Below are positions 62,380 to 64,000 of a stretch of 64,000 nucleotides of DNA, piece after piece (within the stretch, counting starts at the first letter, position 1; the number at the start of each line of letters is the position of its first letter). A program made the position numbers and the translations under genes. The notes beneath the pieces were generated by a model. That model worked only from the letters and a program-made list of their open reading frames with translations. It made no database searches and was not told where the DNA came from. The stretch is from Oncomelania hupensis (Eukaryota > Mollusca > Gastropoda > Littorinimorpha > Pomatiopsidae): NCBI GenBank assembly GCA_036898135.1, contig CM072522.1, positions 3,836,421-3,900,420 of the forward strand, in the 5' to 3' direction.

Positions 62380-63999
62380 TCACTTCCCTTTCTTCAGCGA
62401 TTGCACTGCTGCCTCAACTTCTTCCCGGAGAATTGGGAGGATTTCTTCTTCTTCTCTGCTCTCGGGACATGCTAGAACTGATGGGTCTCCATTTGGTGTA
62501 TGGTTGTAAAGGTCAGAGCAGTACTCTGTCCATCTGTCCAAGACTTCTTGTTCTTCTGTAAGGCAAATGCCACACTTGCTTTGGATAGTGGAGACTTTGG
62601 GCTGTTTAACACTTGTCAGCCGCTTCACAGTCTGGTAGGCCTTCTTGCTGTTGTTCTTGTTCAGATTGTTCTCTATTTCCTGGCATTGATCTTCTATCCA
62701 GTTCTCCTTTGCTGTGCGCATGCCTTTTCGGATGTCATTGTTGATTTTTCGGTAGACATCAGCTCCCTGTGAGGTGTTCTTTTTCTTTTTGAACTCTCTT
62801 CGTTTATCACACAGATCCAAAAGTTCAGGTGTGATCCACGGCTTCTTCTTTGGTCGGTGCTTGCTAAGGATCTCAGTGGCGGCATCTGTTACAGCTGAGT
62901 TGAAGGTATTGGTCATGGTGTTGACATCTACTTCGCCTGCCCCCAAAATAAGCAGTGGTGCAAATTTCCCTCCAATTGTGGCCTGAAATATTTTTGCCAC
63001 CTCCGGGTCTTGCAGTTTGTCCAGGTCGAACTTCAGCCTAGTGCACTTTGCTGTATTTACTCTCTTTAAATGGAGCCGGAAAGACATCATCACGAGATCG
63101 TGGTCACTTCCAATGTCTGCTCCTGGAAAAGTGCGTGTCCTGCCAATGTTGATGCTTGATCTGAAGCGTTTCTTGACCATGATGTAGTCGATCTGGTTGT
63201 GATGTTCCCCGCCGGGACTGTGCCATGTCCATCGTCTGGATTTTTTGTAGAGACCAAGCGTGTTTGCCAGTACCAGATTGTTGTATCTGGCAAACTCCAA
63301 TAGCCTCAGACCCCTGTCATTTGTCTCGTTGTTGCAGTGGGGTCCGCATGTGTCTCCCCAGTTGTGGTGCGCATCTTGGCCAACCTTGGCATTCCAGTCG
63401 CCTTGCACTATGACTATGTCCTTCTTCGGCACTTGGTCAAGGACCGCCTGTATATTTTCATAAAAATCCTCCACTTCGCTGTCTTCATAGTCTGATGTTG
63501 GGGCATAGGCCTGGATGATGGTAATGTTGAAAGGGGTTGCTCTCAGACGGATGGTAATGAGTCTACTGGAGACTGGGCGGCAACCCATGACAGTGGCTAG
63601 AATGTTCTTGTGGACCAAGAATCCAACGCCGTGTTCGTGCCTGTCATCTCTACCGCTGAAATAGAGCTTGTGGCCTTTGTCAGTCGTTGTTTCACCTAGG
63701 CCTTTCCAGCGCAGTTCGCTGATACCTAGAACGTTCCATCGATAGTGGTCCAGCTCGTGGGCCAGTTCTTCTAATTTTCCTTCCGCAGTTAGGGTCCTGA
63801 CATTCCAGGTTCCTATGACGATGTTGTTTCTCGTGCGGATCTTGCTAATTTGTCCATCAGTAGCATACTTTTCACCTCCGTCCTGGTGGCCAACGGAAGG
63901 CGCGGTCCTTGTTCCGGGCGACGACCGATCCGGCATGGAATTAGTGGATAGCCTCATCATGTGTTGTGTCTTGGGCAAAAAAGACCTGGCAGGGCCCAA
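62380..63999 (-). pseudogene. RTE-like endonuclease domain and linker
   Basis: Open for 539 codons up to the right edge of the window; the true start probably lies outside or near IGTWNVRTLTAEGKLEEL. Endonuclease motifs: IGTWNVRT, LGISELRWKGLGE, HGVGFLVHKNIL, VQGDWNAKVGQDAH, RRWTWHSPGG, NQIDYIMVK and GADIGSDHDLVMM. A Lys/Asn-rich linker (NLNKNNSKKAYQTVKRLT) leads to reverse transcriptase. The frame closes at a TGA where related copies have a Ser codon, so one base change separates it from continuity. The protein resembles those often annotated in animals as craniofacial development protein 2-like, which are RTE remnants. Confidence 0.85.
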
Positions 64000-64000
64000 T

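Larger units (their letters stand above)
60890..64000 (-). mobile_element. RTE-like LINE, nearly intact, cut by window edge
   Basis: A minus-strand LINE with endonuclease and reverse transcriptase in what was one long frame, ending with a GGATA-repeat tail (plus strand TCCTATCCTATCC at 60899). Only two lesions are seen, a TGA at 62380-62382 and a one-base loss in an A run near 62235. It is the reference copy for the fragments at 14078, 22981 and 28830. Confidence 0.88.

Overview
This is an intergenic or intronic stretch of an animal genome, packed with transposable elements. The non-LTR retrotransposons with an RNase H module, the RTE-like and CR1-like LINEs, the Ty3/gypsy element with integrase placed before reverse transcriptase, the hAT and piggyBac transposons and the AAT-rich microsatellites suggest a marine invertebrate, most likely a mollusc (perhaps a gastropod). 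That assignment is inferred from repeat content only; no host gene here is diagnostic. Nothing prokaryotic was seen: protein-coding host sequence is limited to candidate exons with GT/AG borders.

The dominant family is a roughly 6.1-kb I/Nimb-like LINE, always on the minus strand. Copy A (1-2881) runs off the left edge; copy B (6161-11815) keeps both ORFs; copy C (48204-50835) is 5'-truncated; copy D (51502-57604) is full length with two open ORFs and a near-perfect 12-bp target-site duplication. Fragments lie at 14634, 30084, 30548, 36069 and 45366. Two copies of a Gmr1-like Ty3/gypsy element (2882-6160 and about 43864-48203, plus strand) are cut at four places by these LINEs, always in the antisense direction.

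Other layers are as follows. A piggyBac element (19423-22661) has TTAA duplications and a three-exon transposase. A SINE has landed inside one of its terminal repeats. RTE-like LINE copies sit at 14078, 22981, 28830 and 60890-64000. CR1/Rex-like LINE pieces sit at 24806, 30605-33560, 37330 and 58265. Three DNA transposons with CAGGG termini and 5-bp duplications lie at 25473-28000, 38760-39683 and 57610-58227; the first contains another hAT-like element and the last was split by LINE copy D. A mariner-type MITE is at 59565-59856 and tRNA-like SINEs are at 22357 and 60091.

Possible host or unassigned coding sequence is confined to the minus strand: a 1-kb Ser/Thr/Asn/Gln-rich exon at 17165-18189, a Gln-rich exon at 41828-41996, and a small reading frame with an RNase H1 hybrid-binding-type domain (35179-35361) followed by a Gln/His-rich frame (34236-34961). 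The first two may belong to one gene whose introns have filled with transposons. Stretches at 11816-14077, 15441-17053, 18321-19418, 33561-34235, 37976-38754, 40310-41600, 42000-42941 and 50836-51489 hold no gene I can support.
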